Counted from the stretch's first letter, positions 27,090 through 36,524 are shown. The stretch is DNA of 64,000 nt from Flavobacterium hibisci (GCF_020026925.1 NZ_JAIQDW010000012.1:86274-150273), one strand, 5' to 3'. Notes: a model not told the origin generated them from the sequence alone. Numbers and translations: made by a program.

Positions 27090-29324
27090 ATGAAAAACAA
27101 AATGATCATGTTATCAGCAGTTGTTTTGGCATTATTTACTTCTTGTAAAAATGATGCTCAAACAACAGCTTCAAATTCGGCGGAGACCGAAGAATACATT
27201 GGAAAAGAAATAGGTACAGAACATGATGCAGAAATCGACAAACTGATTTCGCAAATGACATTAGAAGAAAAAATAGGAATGCTTCACGGGAACAGCATGT
27301 TTGCTAACGCAGGCGTAAAACGTTTGGGAATTCCGGAATTAAAAATGGCAGATGGACCTTTGGGAGTTCGCGAAGAAATTTCAAGAGACAACTGGGCACC
27401 AGCTGGTTTAACAAACGATTTTGCAACGTATTATCCGGCAGGAGGTGCTTTAGCAGCTACTTTTAATGCAGAAATGGCGCATACTTTCGGAACCAGTTTA
27501 GGAGAAGAATTACGTGCAAGAGACAAAGACATGTTACTTTCGCCAGCGATCAATATGGTAAGAACACCGCTTGGAGGAAGAACGTACGAATACATGTCAG
27601 AAGATCCGTTTTTGAATAAAAAAATCGCTGTGCCTTTGGTGGTTGGTTTACAGGAAAAAGATGTAATGGCTTGTGTAAAACATTACGCAGCAAACAATCA
27701 GGAAACGAATCGTGATTTTGTCGATGTGCAGATTGATGAGCGTACGCTTCGCGAAATTTATCTTCCAGCTTTTGAAGCTACTGTAAAAGAAGCAAAAGCA
27801 TACAGTATCATGGGAGCTTACAACAAATTCAGAGGTGAATATTTATGTGAAAACGATTATATGCTGAACAAAATTCTTCGCGACGAATGGGGATTTAAAG
27901 GAATTGTGGTTTCAGATTGGGCTGCGGTACATTCTACAGCAAAAGCTTTGAAAAATGGTTTGGATATCGAAATGGGAACACCAAAACCATTCAACGAATT
28001 TTTCTTAGCAGATAAATTAATTGCTGCAGTTAAATCGGGAGAAGTTTCAGAAAAAGAAATTGATCTTCACGTAAAACGTATTTTACGCGGTTTATTCCAT
28101 ATTAAAGCAATGGGTGGCGGAACGCGTGCAAAAGGAAGCATCGCAACAGAAGCACATTACCAAGACGCTTATGATATTGCTGCCGAAGCAATTGTTTTAT
28201 TGAAAAATGAAAATAATGCGCTTCCGCTAAAATTAGACGGAGTAAAATCGATCGCCGTTATCGGAAACAATGCTACAAAGAAAAACGCGCTTGGCGGATT
28301 TGGTGCCGGAGTAAAAACAAAAAGAGAAGTTACGCCTCTTGAAGGTCTTAAAAATAGACTGCCTTCATCAGTAAAAATCAATTATGCTGAAGGATATTTA
28401 GAGCGTTATGATGAGAAAAATAAAGGAAACTTAGGAAATATTACAGCGAACGGGCCCGTTACAATCGATAAATTAGACGATGCAAAAGTTCAGGAAGCCG
28501 TTGAAGCAGCTAAAAACTCAGATGTAGCGATCATTTTTGGGGGATCCAACCGTGATTACGAAACAGAAGCTTCAGACAGAAGAGATTTACACTTGCCTTT
28601 CGGACAAGAAGAATTAATCAAAAAAGTATTGGCGGTTAATCCAAAAACAATTGTGGTAATGATTGCCGGCGCTCCGTTTGATATTAATGAAGTAAGCCAA
28701 AAAACGTCTGCTTTAGTTTGGAGCTGGTTTAACGGTTCTGAAGGTGGAAATGCTTTGGCAGATGTGATTTTAGGAAAAGTAAATCCTTCAGGAAAATTAC
28801 CCTGGACAATGCCTAAGAAAATTCAAGATTCTCCTGCACACGCCACAAAAAGTTTCCCTGGAAACAAAGCGGTAAATTATGCAGAAGGACTTTTAATCGG
28901 ATATCGTTGGTTTGATACCAAAAATGTCGCTCCATTATATCCTTTTGGTTACGGATTATCATACACGACTTTTGCTTTAGAAAATGCTAAAACAAACAAA
29001 ACAGATTACGCGCAAAATGATGTAATCGAAATTTCTGTTGATGTTAAAAACACTGGAAAAGTTGACGGAAAAGAAGTGGTACAGGTTTATACTTCAAAAT
29101 CAGATTCTAAAGTTACACGTGCTGCAAAAGAACTAAAAGGTTTCAAAAAAGCGGCCGTAAAAGGAGGAAGTTCAGAAACAGTAACGATTAAAATTCCTGT
29201 AAAAGAATTAGCGTACTACGACGTTGCTTCAAAAAAATGGACAGTGGAACCAGGAAAATATACTTTGAAAGTAGGAACTTCTTCAAGAGATATTAAAAAA
29301 GAAATCACAGTAACAATCAAGTAA
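27090..29324 (+). CDS. GH3 beta-glucosidase (lipoprotein)
   Basis: A 744-residue GH3 enzyme with lipobox ALFTSC (Cys19). Order of domains: TIM-barrel domain (MTLEEKIGMLHG, MADGPLGVREE, CVKHYAANNQETNRD with the KH motif), the nucleophile aspartate in GIVVSDWAAVHS, the alpha/beta sandwich domain (IAVIGNNA, GGSNRDYETEASDR with acid/base residues) and a fibronectin-III-like domain (YPFGYGLSYTTF onward). It would release glucose from the non-reducing end of oligosaccharides freed of xylose by GH31. Length and domain set are typical of PUL beta-glucosidases. Confidence 0.93.
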   Translation: MKNKMIMLSAVVLALFTSCKNDAQTTASNSAETEEYIGKEIGTEHDAEIDKLISQMTLEEKIGMLHGNSMFANAGVKRLGIPELKMADGPLGVREEISRDNWAPAGLTNDFATYYPAGGALAATFNAEMAHTFGTSLGEELRARDKDMLLSPAINMVRTPLGGRTYEYMSEDPFLNKKIAVPLVVGLQEKDVMACVKHYAANNQETNRDFVDVQIDERTLREIYLPAFEATVKEAKAYSIMGAYNKFRGEYLCENDYMLNKILRDEWGFKGIVVSDWAAVHSTAKALKNGLDIEMGTPKPFNEFFLADKLIAAVKSGEVSEKEIDLHVKRILRGLFHIKAMGGGTRAKGSIATEAHYQDAYDIAAEAIVLLKNENNALPLKLDGVKSIAVIGNNATKKNALGGFGAGVKTKREVTPLEGLKNRLPSSVKINYAEGYLERYDEKNKGNLGNITANGPVTIDKLDDAKVQEAVEAAKNSDVAIIFGGSNRDYETEASDRRDLHLPFGQEELIKKVLAVNPKTIVVMIAGAPFDINEVSQKTSALVWSWFNGSEGGNALADVILGKVNPSGKLPWTMPKKIQDSPAHATKSFPGNKAVNYAEGLLIGYRWFDTKNVAPLYPFGYGLSYTTFALENAKTNKTDYAQNDVIEISVDVKNTGKVDGKEVVQVYTSKSDSKVTRAAKELKGFKKAAVKGGSSETVTIKIPVKELAYYDVASKKWTVEPGKYTLKVGTSSRDIKKEITVTIK

Positions 29325-29419
29325 TTTTTTAAACCATATATGTTCGTTTAAAGTCAAATTTATAATTACTTACATCACTTGTATGATTTAGATTAAACAA
29401 ACTAAACCTTAAGTTTAAA

Positions 29420-30655
29420 ATGAAAAAAACAATCAAAGATTACTTAATAACTGCTATGTTTTTTATCTTTTTTGGAGGCGTTTTTGCTTGCAGTTCAGAC
29501 AAAGAAACAGCAGAAATAATAGTCCCGGAAACAGTTGGGTTATATCCAAGTTATAATACCAATCCAATTGCAGCAGATCAAACTGGAATGTCGAGTACAG
29601 CTGTACAATTAGCAGCAAAAATTAAATTAGGATGGAACATCGGCAACACTTTGGAAGCAACCGGAGGCGAAACTGCCTGGGGAAATCCAAAAGTGACCAA
29701 AGCCTTAATCGACGCTGTAAAAGCAAACGGATTTAATGCCATCAGAATTCCATGTTCTTGGAACCAGAATTTAGAAAATGCTGCAACGGCAAAAATCAAA
29801 ATAGATTGGTTAAACCGCGTAAAGGAAGTGGTTCAATATTGTGTAGATAACGATATGTATGTTTTGGTGAATATTCACTGGGATGGCGGTTGGCTGGAGA
29901 ATAATATTACCGAAGCCAAAAAAGTAGAAAACAATGCCAAACAAAAAGCTTTTTGGGAACAAATTGCAACACACTTAAGAGGTTTTGATGAGCATTTACT
30001 TTTTGCAAGTGCCAACGAACCAGCGGTTGAAGATGCAACGCAAATGGCGGTTTTAAAGTCTTATCATCAAACTTTTATTGATGCCGTTCGTTCAACAGGA
30101 GGAAAAAACGCGTACAGAACTTTGGTAGTTCAAGGGCCAACAACTGATATCGAAAAAACAAACAAATTAATGACTTCATTGCCAACAGATAAGACGGCAA
30201 ATAAAATGATGGTCGAAGTACATTATTATTCTCCTTGGAATTTCGCTGGTTTGACCAAAGACGAAACCTGGGGTAAAATGTTTTATTATTGGGGAGCTGG
30301 TTTTCATTCTACAACCGATACCGAACGAAATGCAACTTGGGGAGAAGAAGCCGATTTAGAAAAGAATTTCAAATTAATGAAAACGCAGTTTGTCGATAAA
30401 GGAATTCCTGTTTTGTTAGGAGAATTTGGAGCAATCAGAAGAACGACTTTAACCGGAGATGCTTTAACTTTACATTTAAACTCCAGAGCCTATTATTTAA
30501 AAACGGTGGTAAAAACAGCAAAAGCAAACGGATTATTACCTTTTTATTGGGACGAAGGAAGCTTAACAAATAATGGTTTTGGAATCATAAACAGAAGCAA
30601 TAATACCGTCTTCGATACTCAAGCGTTAAACGCTTTAAAAGAAGGATTACTGTAA
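29420..30655 (+). CDS. GH5 endo-glucanase/xyloglucanase (subfamily-4-like) surface lipoprotein
   Basis: A 411-residue lipoprotein with lipobox GVFAC (Cys24) followed by SSDKE, a surface-export type signal. The catalytic TIM barrel covers about 60-405: GWNIGNTLEATGGETAWGNP, GFNAIRIPCSW, VLVNIHWDGGW, the acid/base glutamate in LLFASANEPAVED, and the nucleophile in VLLGEFGAIRRT. GWNIGNTLEA with NIHWDGGW is the pattern of GH5_4, a subfamily with many endo-xyloglucanases. It is the only endo-acting enzyme of the locus, so it should initiate attack on the beta-1,4-glucan backbone outside the cell. Confidence 0.92.
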   Translation: MKKTIKDYLITAMFFIFFGGVFACSSDKETAEIIVPETVGLYPSYNTNPIAADQTGMSSTAVQLAAKIKLGWNIGNTLEATGGETAWGNPKVTKALIDAVKANGFNAIRIPCSWNQNLENAATAKIKIDWLNRVKEVVQYCVDNDMYVLVNIHWDGGWLENNITEAKKVENNAKQKAFWEQIATHLRGFDEHLLFASANEPAVEDATQMAVLKSYHQTFIDAVRSTGGKNAYRTLVVQGPTTDIEKTNKLMTSLPTDKTANKMMVEVHYYSPWNFAGLTKDETWGKMFYYWGAGFHSTTDTERNATWGEEADLEKNFKLMKTQFVDKGIPVLLGEFGAIRRTTLTGDALTLHLNSRAYYLKTVVKTAKANGLLPFYWDEGSLTNNGFGIINRSNNTVFDTQALNALKEGLL

Positions 30656-30666
30656 AAATCTTTTGA

Positions 30667-30745
30667 AAACCACATAAGTGATATAAGGTATTTTAAGTTT
30701 TTGATTTTCACCTGCTTAAATTTACTTATATCACTTATGTGGTTT
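30667..30745. repeat. Perfect 21-base inverted repeat between GH5 and esterase genes
   Basis: Arms at 30667-30687 (beginning AAACCACATAAGTG) and 30725-30745 (ending CACTTATGTGGTTT) are exact complements around a 37-base loop. A decayed relative appears at about 29331-29397, before the GH5 gene (ACCATATATG ... CTTACATCACTTGTATG). It may act as a processing signal or be a mobile hairpin repeat. Confidence 0.8.
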
Positions 30746-30767
30746 AAATCATTTAATAAATAGAAAA

Positions 30768-32714
30768 ATGAAAAAGTTAATTGTTTTTATTTTGTTGATA
30801 TTTAGTGTTATAGTTAATGCTAAAGTGCGAATGCCTTTGCTGTTTTCTGACGGAATGGTGTTACAAAGAGACAAGCAAATTCCGATTTTGGGTTTTGCTG
30901 ATGCAAATGAAAGTATCGAAGTGCATTTTAACAAACAAATCAAAAAGACAACAGCCGATAAAAATGGAAAATGGACATTAAATTTAAATCCAGAAAAAGC
31001 AGGTGGACCATTCGAATTAATCATTATCGGAAAAAATACAATCACGATAAAAAATGTTTTGGTTGGAGAAGTCTGGATTTGCAGCGGACAATCGAATATG
31101 GAATTTCAGGTTTCCAAAACACTGAACTCCGAAAAAGAAATTGCAGACGCCAATTATCCAATGATTCGTCATTTTGGTGTAGCGCAGGATTTAAGCGGAA
31201 CTCCAAAAGACGATTTAAAACAAGGAAAATGGGAAGAAGCCAATAAACAAAACGTTGGTAATTTTACAGCTGTCGGATATTATTTCGCCAGAAAATTATA
31301 TTCAGAATTAAAAATTCCAATCGGAATCATCAATACTTCCTGGGGCGGAACGAATGTAGAAACCTGGACAAGCCGTGAAGCATTTTTAAATAGTCCTGAT
31401 TTTAAAGCAATGATTGTCGATGTTCCCGTGATGAACGTGGATTCAATTTCGAAACTGTACGCTAAAAAAATGAAAGAAAGAGTTGAAAAGATTCAAGGAA
31501 CGGAAGTAAGTACCGCAAATGAAAATGCATTTAAAGAACTTTCTTTCGATGATAAAAATTGGGGCGATTTAAAAACACCGAGTTTATGGGAAAATCAGCC
31601 ATTAGGCGATTTAGACGGCGTGGTCTGGATGAGAAAAACGATAACGCTTTCAGCGGATGATCTTAAAAATAAAGCTGTTTTGAGTCTCTCAAAAATTGAC
31701 GATGAAGATATCACCTATGTAAATGGAATTGAAGTTGGTAAAAACAAGGTTTATGATGCTAAAAGAGTATATACCATTCCTACTACTATTTTAAGAGAAG
31801 GAACTAACGTAATTGCAGTAAGAATTGTCGATACCGGAGGAGGTGGCGGAATTTATGGAGAAGCTTCCGATTTAAAAATAACTCTCGGTACTAAAATTAT
31901 TCCGCTTGACGGAAAATGGAAATTTAAAGTGATTGCCGTAAAAACAGCTCTGTCGCCAAATAGTTATCCGTCATTATTATACAACGCGATGGTAAATCCG
32001 TTGGTTCCCTATGCTGTTCAGGGTGTTTTATGGTATCAGGGCGAAGCGAATGTTTGGAGAGCTAATCAATACAAAAAAGCATTTCCTTTACTGATTACTG
32101 ATTGGAGAACCAAATTCAAACAAGGTAATTTTCCATTCTATTTCGTTCAATTATCGACTTTCGACGAATTTGGTGGCAACAGCCAGAAAGGAAGCCGTTG
32201 GGCAGAACTTCGCGAAGCACAATCCGAGACTTTAAAATTGCCAAATACAGGAATGGCCGTTACAACCGATATCGGAAACGCAAAAGACATTCACCCAACC
32301 AACAAACAAGACATTGGTTTGCGTTTGGCGGCCATTGCGATGAACAATATTTACGGTAAAAAGCAAGTTTACAGCGGACCAACTTATAAATCTCAGGAAA
32401 TAAAAGGAAACCAAATCATTCTGACTTTCGATAACATCGGGAGCGGACTTTCAACGCCTAATAACGATGAGTTAAAAGGTTTCGAAATTGCCGGTGCGGA
32501 CAAAGTTTTTCATTCCGCGAAAGCGATCATCAAAGACAACAAAGTAATCGTTTCAATTGGAAATGTTTTAAATCCGGTTGCTGTTCGTTACGGATGGGCA
32601 GACGACGATACGGCAATCAATCTTTTCAATAAAGAAAAATTTCCGGCTTCGCCATTTAGAACCGATAATTGGGAAATGATTACAGTAAATGAAAAATATC
32701 AGGTGAGTAAATAG
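30768..32714 (+). CDS. Sialate O-acetylesterase-like (CE20-type) carbohydrate acetylesterase
   Basis: A 648-residue SGNH-fold esterase with signal peptide MKKLIVFILLIFSVIVNAK. The nucleophile serine is in ICSGQSNMEFQV (about residue 108), and the catalytic aspartate/histidine pair lies in DIHPTNKQDIGLRL. Between them (about 235-370) is an inserted beta-sandwich resembling GH2 sugar-binding domains (VVWMRKTITLSADDL, DDEDITYVNGIEVG), a feature of PUL acetylesterases. The N-terminal PLLFSDGMVLQRDK is typical of the family. Beside GH95 and GH5 it most likely removes O-acetyl groups from xyloglucan galactose. True sialic acid activity is unlikely here. Confidence 0.88.
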   Translation: MKKLIVFILLIFSVIVNAKVRMPLLFSDGMVLQRDKQIPILGFADANESIEVHFNKQIKKTTADKNGKWTLNLNPEKAGGPFELIIIGKNTITIKNVLVGEVWICSGQSNMEFQVSKTLNSEKEIADANYPMIRHFGVAQDLSGTPKDDLKQGKWEEANKQNVGNFTAVGYYFARKLYSELKIPIGIINTSWGGTNVETWTSREAFLNSPDFKAMIVDVPVMNVDSISKLYAKKMKERVEKIQGTEVSTANENAFKELSFDDKNWGDLKTPSLWENQPLGDLDGVVWMRKTITLSADDLKNKAVLSLSKIDDEDITYVNGIEVGKNKVYDAKRVYTIPTTILREGTNVIAVRIVDTGGGGGIYGEASDLKITLGTKIIPLDGKWKFKVIAVKTALSPNSYPSLLYNAMVNPLVPYAVQGVLWYQGEANVWRANQYKKAFPLLITDWRTKFKQGNFPFYFVQLSTFDEFGGNSQKGSRWAELREAQSETLKLPNTGMAVTTDIGNAKDIHPTNKQDIGLRLAAIAMNNIYGKKQVYSGPTYKSQEIKGNQIILTFDNIGSGLSTPNNDELKGFEIAGADKVFHSAKAIIKDNKVIVSIGNVLNPVAVRYGWADDDTAINLFNKEKFPASPFRTDNWEMITVNEKYQVSK

Positions 32715-32973
32715 TGTGCAGTGCAATATTCCGGCAAGAGTCTGAATCTTTCTTACTATTTCTTTTTGCCGGATAGCCGTACGGCTTGGCAGTTGCTTCA
32801 AAAGAAGGTCAACGAACTCTGATGAAATGATTGTTTCAACGAAGAAAAACCTCACGTAACACCTGTATTCTCAAGAACTGGTAGGATTGAAGGGCTACTT
32901 ACTGCAAAAAGGTATTATATTGCACATCCAATCTGAATGGACAATACATTAAGTTAAATCAAAAACCTTGTAA
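32715..32973. other. Unexplained, relatively GC-rich spacer before GH95
   Basis: 259 bases with visibly more G+C than neighbouring gaps. It contains TCCGGCAAGAG...TTTTTGCCGGA (about 32731-32774), the palindrome GCCGTACGGC, and GTGCAATAT near the start with ATATTGCAC near the end. A short open stretch before about 32935 reads KPHVTPVFSRTGRIEGLL, which could be a coding remnant, but no start or family was found. It may be the scar of a lost gene or element. Confidence 0.4.
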
Positions 32974-35385
32974 ATGAATTCCAATTTCATTAAAAAAATA
33001 ATCGTAGGATGCGGACTCTTCTTTTTTTTCCAGAATGCAACAGCACAATCCAGTCATGTTTTATGGTACAATAAGCCTGCTGAATATTTTGAAGAAAGCC
33101 TCGTTTTAGGAAACGGAAAAATGGGAGCGACCGTTTTTGGCGGAGTAAATACAGATAAAATTTATCTGAACGACATCACACTTTGGTCAGGTGAACCCGT
33201 AAATGCCAATATGAATCCTGAAGCCTATAAAAATGTACCTGCTATCAGGGCAGCATTGAAGAATGAGGACTATAAGTTAGCGGATGAATTAAATAGAAAA
33301 TTAGAAGGATCTTATTCTCAGTCTTTTTCGCCACTTGGGACAATGCATATTTCGCATTTTAAAGACGGTACTAAAGCCACTAATTATTACAGGGAATTAG
33401 ATATAAATGATGCAGTTTCAAAAGTAAATTATGAAATTGATAATGTAAAATACACCCGTGAATATTTTGTTTCAGCCCCTGATCAGATCATGGTTATTAA
33501 GATAACAGCTGATAAAAAAAACAGTCTGAATTTTTTAATAGATTTTGAAAGCTTATTGAAATTTAAAACGGATACTAGTAATAACCAATTAAAAATTAAT
33601 GGTTATGCACCGTATCATGCAGAGCCAAGTTATGTTGAAAGTAGTAATCCAATTCTTTTTGATGAAAATAGAGGTACTCGTTTTACAAGTTTGGTTCAGA
33701 TTAAAAATACGGATGGTTCTGTTATTACTTCAGATACTAAAATTGGCGTAAAAAATGCAACAGAAGCTTTGATTTTTGTTGCTATAGCTACAAGTTTTAA
33801 TGGTTTTGACAAAAATCCTAGGACAGAAGGATTGGATGATAAGGCAATTGCAGCTGAAAATATGGCGAAAGCCATTTCTAAATCATATACTTCATTAAAA
33901 AAAGCTCATATTCTAGATTACCACAAATTATTCAAAAGAGTTAGCTTGGATTTAGGAAAGACAACTGCTCCTAATTTGCCTACAGACGAGCGTTTATTAC
34001 GTTATTCAAATGGTGAAGAAGATAAAAATTTAGAGACTCTTTATTTTCAATATGGACGATATTTACTTATAAGTAGTTCCAGGACATTAGGTGTCCCTGC
34101 TAATCTGCAAGGTGTTTGGAATCCTTACATGCGTCCGCCCTGGAGCAGTAATTATACCACAAACATCAATGTTCAGGAGAATTACTGGCTCGCAGAAAAC
34201 ACAAATCTTTCTGAGTTACACAGGCCTCTTTTGAGTTTTATAAAAAATATTTCTGAAACTGGTAAAATAACAGCAAAAACATTTTATGGAGTAAATGGCT
34301 GGGCAGTGGCTCATAATTCTGATATCTGGGCGATGAGTAATCCTGTTGGAAATTTTGGTGGCGGAGATCCTAACTGGGCTTGTTGGAATATGGGAGGTGC
34401 CTGGTTGAGTACGCATATTTGGGAACACTATTTATTTTCTCAGGATTTAAATTACCTTAAAAATGAAGGTTATGATTTAATGCGGGGAGCAGCACAATTT
34501 TGTTTAGAATGGTTAGTTGAAGATAAGAATGGTAATTTAGTTACTTCTCCATCTACTTCTCCCGAAAACATGTATATTACTCCGAGTGGTTATGCGGGTG
34601 CTACTTTGTACGGTGGTAGTGCTGATTTAGCCATGATTAGACAGTGTTTCTCTAATGCAATTGAAGCTTCTAAAGTTTTAAATACTGATGCTGAATTTAG
34701 AACGAAACTTGAAAAGGCACTTTCAAAATTATATCCTTACCAAATTGGTAAAGCTGGAAATTTGCAAGAATGGTATTTTGACTGGAAAGACCAGGAACCG
34801 AAACACCGTCATCAATCTCATTTATTTGGATTGTTTCCCGGGAATCATATTTCGCCTTTAACAACACCTGACTTAGCCAATGCTGCCAGAACAACTTTAG
34901 AGATAAAAGGGGATGAAACCACAGGTTGGTCAAAAGGCTGGAGGATTAATCTTTGGGCAAGACTTTTAGACGGAAACAGAGCTTATAAAATGTACCGTGA
35001 ATTACTTCGTTACGTTGATCCTGATGGAAAGAAAACAGAAAATCCGAGAAGAGGTGGAGGTACTTATCCTAATTTGTTTGATGCGCACCCGCCGTTTCAA
35101 ATTGATGGAAATTTTGGCGGAGCTGCTGCTGTTGCAGAAATGTTGGTACAATCAGATGAAAACGAAATCCGATTACTTCCTGCTCTTCCAGATGCCTGGG
35201 AAACCGGTTCCGTAAAAGGGCTTTGCGCTCGGGGAGGATTCGAAATCGAAATGAAGTGGAGTAATAAAACACTGAAAAAAGTAACAGTATTTTCTAAAAA
35301 CGGAGGGAAAACAACTTTAATCAGCGGTGATAAAAAACAAATTGTCACATTGAAAAAAGGACAAAAATTAGAAATAAACTGGTAA
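32974..35385 (+). CDS. GH95 glycoside hydrolase, probable alpha-L-fucosidase
   Basis: An 803-residue GH95 enzyme with signal peptide ending NATAQ (about residue 25). N-terminal beta-sandwich: LWYNKPAEYFEESLVLGNGKMG, YLNDITLWSGEP. The (alpha/alpha)6 barrel holds TTNINVQENYWLAENTNLSELHRP (asparagines and glutamates of the active site), WAVAHNSDIWAMSNPVG, TSPSTSPENMY and the C-terminal HPPFQIDGNFGGAAAVAEML with the conserved aspartate. In xyloglucan it removes terminal alpha-1,2-fucose; a few GH95 members act on alpha-L-galactose instead. It ends the locus. Codon use appears more AT-biased than in the preceding enzyme genes, hinting at separate acquisition. Confidence 0.92.
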   Translation: MNSNFIKKIIVGCGLFFFFQNATAQSSHVLWYNKPAEYFEESLVLGNGKMGATVFGGVNTDKIYLNDITLWSGEPVNANMNPEAYKNVPAIRAALKNEDYKLADELNRKLEGSYSQSFSPLGTMHISHFKDGTKATNYYRELDINDAVSKVNYEIDNVKYTREYFVSAPDQIMVIKITADKKNSLNFLIDFESLLKFKTDTSNNQLKINGYAPYHAEPSYVESSNPILFDENRGTRFTSLVQIKNTDGSVITSDTKIGVKNATEALIFVAIATSFNGFDKNPRTEGLDDKAIAAENMAKAISKSYTSLKKAHILDYHKLFKRVSLDLGKTTAPNLPTDERLLRYSNGEEDKNLETLYFQYGRYLLISSSRTLGVPANLQGVWNPYMRPPWSSNYTTNINVQENYWLAENTNLSELHRPLLSFIKNISETGKITAKTFYGVNGWAVAHNSDIWAMSNPVGNFGGGDPNWACWNMGGAWLSTHIWEHYLFSQDLNYLKNEGYDLMRGAAQFCLEWLVEDKNGNLVTSPSTSPENMYITPSGYAGATLYGGSADLAMIRQCFSNAIEASKVLNTDAEFRTKLEKALSKLYPYQIGKAGNLQEWYFDWKDQEPKHRHQSHLFGLFPGNHISPLTTPDLANAARTTLEIKGDETTGWSKGWRINLWARLLDGNRAYKMYRELLRYVDPDGKKTENPRRGGGTYPNLFDAHPPFQIDGNFGGAAAVAEMLVQSDENEIRLLPALPDAWETGSVKGLCARGGFEIEMKWSNKTLKKVTVFSKNGGKTTLISGDKKQIVTLKKGQKLEINW

Positions 35386-35405
35386 TAAAATAAACCATAT
35401 GTTGC

Positions 35406-35438
35406 AAACCCGACAGATTTTAAAATCTTTCGGGTTTT
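35406..35438. terminator. Terminator of the polysaccharide utilization locus
   Basis: AAACCCG...AGATTTT pairs with AAAATCT...CGGGTTT just after the GH95 stop, followed by a T-rich tract. Its CCCGAC...TCGGG form is common at flavobacterial gene ends. Confidence 0.8.
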
Positions 35439-35619
35439 ATATTTTAAGGAGTACAGATTATGATATTCAATTGTGTATTATTTAAAGGTTATAAAGAAAG
35501 ATTTTGTCATTCTAACGCATCTTGGTAGATTTGTAAAAAGCATCTCATTAGCAAAACAACAACCATAAATTAAAAAAGCAATTGATTTTTAATTAACTTT
35601 GAAAATATATTTTATAATT

Positions 35620-36081
35620 ATGGCTTACAATCCAACAACAGTGGCTAATTATTTCATAGAGAAGTATTCCAAAAACGGAGATCTTACCCCTATGAAAATT
35701 ATCAAGCTAACCTACATTGCATATGGCTGGTATCTGGCGCTGACAGATAAACAGCAAAAGCTTATTGATGAAAACCCGATTGCCTGGGATTTTGGCCCTG
35801 TTTTTCCTTCTTTGTATTACAGTATTAAACAATACAAGAAAGAAAAAATCACTGAAAAAATTCCGAATGCTGTTAAGAATGAAAAGATATCAAGTGAAGA
35901 TGAACAGTTTTTAGATAAGATTTGGGAGGTATATGGGAGATTTGACGGAGTATATTTAAGTGCCTTAACGCATATTGATGGAACGCCATGGCAAAAAGTA
36001 TATCGGAAGGATTTAAATGCTGTGATTTCTGATGACGATATTTTTGAACATTATAAAAAGTTAAAACCAATTTCTAACTAA
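35620..36081 (+). CDS. Panacea-domain (DUF4065/SocA-like) protein, candidate antitoxin
   Basis: A 153-residue protein from the ATG at 35620; the frame opens at a TTG at 35599 but MAYNPTTVANYFIEKY is the usual beginning. Panacea features: LTPMKIIKLTYIAYGWYLAL (about 22-41), WDFGPVFPSLYYSIKQY, and a C-terminal HIDGTPWQKVY (TP.W motif). The domain is known from SocA/GepA-type proteins and from PanAT toxin-antitoxin systems, in which it neutralises many unrelated toxins, including small membrane toxins. The next gene starts 1 base after its stop and encodes a two-helix membrane protein, so the antitoxin role is likely. Confidence 0.8.
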   Translation: MAYNPTTVANYFIEKYSKNGDLTPMKIIKLTYIAYGWYLALTDKQQKLIDENPIAWDFGPVFPSLYYSIKQYKKEKITEKIPNAVKNEKISSEDEQFLDKIWEVYGRFDGVYLSALTHIDGTPWQKVYRKDLNAVISDDDIFEHYKKLKPISN

Positions 36082-36082
36082 G

Positions 36083-36433
36083 ATGTCGTTACTCAATTTA
36101 AGCCAGATTTCTATTGAAAATAGCGCTGCAGTAAGTCCTGTAGATATCGATAATGCCCGTATACAAAATCAAATCCTTGAAAACAGGCTGGGAAATGCGA
36201 AAGTAGGAAGGTTTATGGAAGACACAATCCTGCGAAGATATCTTACTTATATTTTTTCTTTTATCATTTTCCTTTGGCTGGCGGCTGTCATCTCAATTTT
36301 GTATTTTAATCACAATCTGGAGCTGAACCTTTCAGAGAGTGTGCTGATTACTTTATTGACCACTTCATCTGTAAATGTAATCGGAATGATGCTGATTATT
36401 CTGAAAAATTTATTTCCTCAGTCACCAAATTAG
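36083..36433 (+). CDS. Small two-helix membrane protein, candidate toxin of a Panacea pair
   Basis: A 116-residue protein: a soluble, partly helical N-terminus (1-50, IDNARIQNQILENRLGN), then two membrane helices at about 53-74 (YLTYIFSFIIFLWLAAVI) and 88-108 (VLITLLTTSSVNVIGMMLII), with the LLTTSSVNVIG loop between lipid-facing stretches. It begins 1 base after the Panacea gene, so the two are translated together. Membrane-active toxins are among the known Panacea partners. No toxin family was identified with certainty. Confidence 0.6.
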   Translation: MSLLNLSQISIENSAAVSPVDIDNARIQNQILENRLGNAKVGRFMEDTILRRYLTYIFSFIIFLWLAAVISILYFNHNLELNLSESVLITLLTTSSVNVIGMMLIILKNLFPQSPN

Positions 36434-36524
36434 AACCGTTAAGCTCTATTTTTTAAGGTGATTAAGTTTTATTGATTTAATGTCAACTCAAAGATTGACC
36501 CTTAAATTATTTTAGTGCTTAAGC

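Noticed and set aside
30768..32714. Sialic acid-specific esterase
   Set aside because: No sialic acid genes are present; context points to acetylated plant glycan, as for CE20-type enzymes.
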